NCBI GenBank assembly: GCA_017626625.1
Contig: JAGAIK010000331.1
Location: 1 to 6,234 of the forward strand
Source: Roseburia sp.
GTDB lineage: Bacteria; Bacillota; Clostridia; Lachnospirales; Lachnospiraceae
Length of the DNA: 6,234 nucleotides
Direction: 5' to 3'
A model generated the notes under the pieces. It worked only from the letters and a program-made list of their open reading frames with translations. It ran no database searches and was not told the origin of the DNA. Shown here one piece after another: positions 4,792-6,234 of the stretch (positions are counted from its first letter, which is position 1; each line of letters starts with the position of its first letter). Made by a program: the position numbers and the translations under genes.

Positions 4792-5934
4792 ATGGAAAAT
4801 AAAGCATTGGAAATGCACAAGCAATGGAACGGTAAGCTCGAAACCGTGGCAAAATCAAAGGTAAATTCCAGGGAGGATCTTGCCATCGCCTATACCCCCG
4901 GCGTGGCGGAGCCCTGCAAGGTGATTGCAGAGGACAAAGAGGCAGCCTACACCTACACCATGAAGGCAAACACCGTTGCCGTTATCTCTGACGGAAGCGC
5001 TGTTTTAGGCTTAGGAAACATCGGTGCCTATGCCGCCATGCCTGTCATGGAAGGAAAATGCGTCCTGTTCAAGGAATTTGGCAATGTCAATGCTGTTCCC
5101 ATCTGTCTTGACACCCAGGATACCGAGGAAATCATCGCCACCATTAAAAATATTGCTCCGGCTTTCGGCGGAATCAACTTAGAGGATATCTCCGCTCCCC
5201 GCTGCTTTGAGATTGAAGAACGTTTAAAGGAAATGTTAGATATCCCCGTATTCCATGACGACCAGCACGGTACAGCCATCGTGGTGCTTGCAGGCATCAT
5301 CAACGGACTCCGTGTCACCGGAAAGAAAAAAGAGGACTGTAAAGTCGTGGTAAACGGCGCCGGTTCTGCCGGAGTTGCCATCACAAAGTTACTGCTGACC
5401 TATGGTTTCCCCAACGTCACCATGTGCGACAGGGAGGGTATCATCGGAAAAGACTATCCGAACTTAAACTGGATGCAGAAAAAAATGACAGAAGTCACCA
5501 ACCTTTCCAATCAGACCGGAACATTAGCAGACGCCTTAAAGGGCGCAGACATCTTCGTCGGTGTCTCCGCTCCCAACATTGTCACACCGGAGATGGTTGC
5601 TTCCATGAATAAGGATGCTATCCTCTTTGCCATGGCAAACCCGGTTCCTGAGATTATGCCGGACGTGGCAAAAGCGGCAGGCGCCAGAGTTGTAGGCACT
5701 GGACGGAGCGATTTCCCCAATCAGGTCAACAACGTCATCGCTTTTCCGGGTATCTTTAAGGGTGCCCTGGAGGGACGTGCCACCCAGATTACCGAGGAAA
5801 TGAAGCTCGCCGCAGCAACAGCTCTTGCAGGACTTGTTTCCGACGAAGAGTTGAGTGACGATTTTATCATGCCAGAAGCCTTTGACCCGCGTGTGGCAGA
5901 GGTGGTAAGCCAGGCTGTGAAATCTCACATCTAG
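4792..5934 (+). CDS. Small-type NAD(P)-dependent malic enzyme (oxaloacetate-decarboxylating)
   Basis: It converts L-malate to pyruvate and CO2 while reducing NAD+ or NADP+, linking C4 acids to pyruvate in the cytoplasm. At 380 residues it is the short bacterial form without a phosphotransacetylase-like C-terminal domain. The N-terminal malic domain (about 10-155) has YTPGVAEPCK (34-43), whose Y34 is the likely general acid, and GK at 88-89, whose K89 is the likely general base. Metal ligands are expected at E131 and D132 (NLEDIS) and in FHDDQHGTA (154-162), D157 by alignment from memory. The cofactor-binding domain has the GAGSAG turn (189-194) and an acidic residue at the end of the next strand (CDREG, D213). 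This does not settle NAD against NADP. ANPVPEIMPD (282-291) is also family-typical. It is divergent from rho with its own promoter. I see no strong terminator after it. Confidence 0.95.
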   Translation: MENKALEMHKQWNGKLETVAKSKVNSREDLAIAYTPGVAEPCKVIAEDKEAAYTYTMKANTVAVISDGSAVLGLGNIGAYAAMPVMEGKCVLFKEFGNVNAVPICLDTQDTEEIIATIKNIAPAFGGINLEDISAPRCFEIEERLKEMLDIPVFHDDQHGTAIVVLAGIINGLRVTGKKKEDCKVVVNGAGSAGVAITKLLLTYGFPNVTMCDREGIIGKDYPNLNWMQKKMTEVTNLSNQTGTLADALKGADIFVGVSAPNIVTPEMVASMNKDAILFAMANPVPEIMPDVAKAAGARVVGTGRSDFPNQVNNVIAFPGIFKGALEGRATQITEEMKLAAATALAGLVSDEELSDDFIMPEAFDPRVAEVVSQAVKSHI

Positions 5935-5995
5935 CTTTCTTCCGCTAGTACTTTTATAACCAATATTTTTATATAAGATACCTGATTGGAACACT

Positions 5996-6085
5996 GATTT
6001 TATGGATATTGATGCTGTGAATATGGATTTGGGAAATATGTATTCCGAAAACACTGATTTCGGGAATATTCCGGCGCCGCCCCGG
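5996..6085 (+). repeat. Degenerate 30-bp tandem repeat at the start of the radical SAM gene
   Basis: Units beginning GATTT recur at 5996, 6026 and 6056, exactly 30 bp apart. In the reading frame they give DFMDI, DLGNM and DFGNI. The 11-mer AACACTGATTT occurs both at 5990 and at 6050. Only the first 15 or so bases of each unit are similar, so this is a decayed or marginal repeat. Confidence 0.4.
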
Positions 6086-6234
6086 TTCTGGGGAGACAAA
6101 CGCTATTATTCTCTGGATTACTATTTAAAGAAAACCTTCGGTGAAAAGGTCTACCGCCTGTCTCTAAACGGCGGCATGACCTGCCCGAACCGGGACGGGA
6201 CCTTAGATACCAGAGGCTGTATCTTTTGCAGTGC
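6002..6234 (+). CDS. Radical SAM protein, YhcC/YtqA (TIGR01212) type, N-terminal part
   Basis: Seventy-seven codons and two bases are present before the window edge. RYYSLDYYLKKTFGEKV (34-50), LSLNGGMTCPNRDGT (53-67) and GCIFCS (72-77) are typical of this radical SAM family. The cysteines C61, C73 and C76 are the expected ligands of the iron-sulfur cluster that cleaves S-adenosylmethionine. The family is conserved, but its substrate is not certain to me. The start is unclear. The ATG at 6002 has only a weak GGA 11 bases upstream, while the ATG at 6038 has GGGA close by. Both give a longer N-terminus than the usual family start near residue 30. The residues before RFWGDKRYY are low in complexity and come from a degenerate 30-bp repeat. 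The gene begins 67 bp after the malic enzyme stop, so co-transcription is possible. Confidence 0.88.
   Translation, partial: MDIDAVNMDLGNMYSENTDFGNIPAPPRFWGDKRYYSLDYYLKKTFGEKVYRLSLNGGMTCPNRDGTLDTRGCIFCS

Noticed and set aside
5931..5955. CTAGC/GCTAG hairpin after the malic enzyme as a terminator
   Set aside because: Only five base pairs with a short interrupted T run. It may slow polymerase, but it is too weak to call.
5536..6099. 187-codon reading frame on the minus strand
   Set aside because: It lies antisense to the malic enzyme C-terminus and the start of the radical SAM gene, has no recognisable domain, and reflects the codon pattern of the real gene.

Overview
The window looks like a piece of a Clostridia chromosome, most likely Lachnospiraceae. 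This rests on the gene order rho - rpmE - DUF1385 - prmC - prfA, which I recall as common in that class, on the zinc-type L31, and on AGGAG/GAGG ribosome binding sites. GC content appears moderate. No species is claimed.

Minus strand, 1-4479, in order of transcription: rho (4479-3013), rpmE for ribosomal protein L31 (2853-2650), a four-helix membrane protein of the DUF1385 family (2182-1244), prmC for the release-factor glutamine methyltransferase (1235-408) and the first 106 codons of prfA for release factor 1 (319 to the window edge). PrmC methylates the GGQ glutamine of RF1, so the last two genes form a functional pair. prmC is tightly coupled to the DUF1385 gene, with 8 bp between them. 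rpmE appears to have its own promoter, a folded leader RNA and an intrinsic terminator, so it is a small unit between rho and the downstream genes.

Between the rpmE terminator and the DUF1385 gene lie about 410 bp without a gene. They contain the most unusual object here: two 69-bp inverted arms (61/69 identical, no gaps; 2311-2379 and 2481-2549) enclosing two adjacent perfect or near-perfect hairpins. Read on the plus strand, the hexaloops are ACGGAC and ATGGAA. It resembles a MITE-like or structured-RNA repeat, and from memory the two loops recall the TwoAYGGAY RNA motif and CsrA/RsmA-type GGA loops.

Plus strand, 4480-6234: a 312-bp divergent promoter region, then a small-type malic enzyme (4792-5934) with a good extended -10 promoter overlapped by an 18-bp palindrome. 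Last is the start of a radical SAM protein of the YhcC/YtqA (TIGR01212) type, which runs off the right edge. Its N-terminus carries a degenerate 30-bp repeat that makes the exact start uncertain.

Most of the window is ordinary housekeeping sequence. The items worth a second look are the inverted-repeat element, the rpmE leader, the disordered insert in Rho and the malic-enzyme operator candidate.
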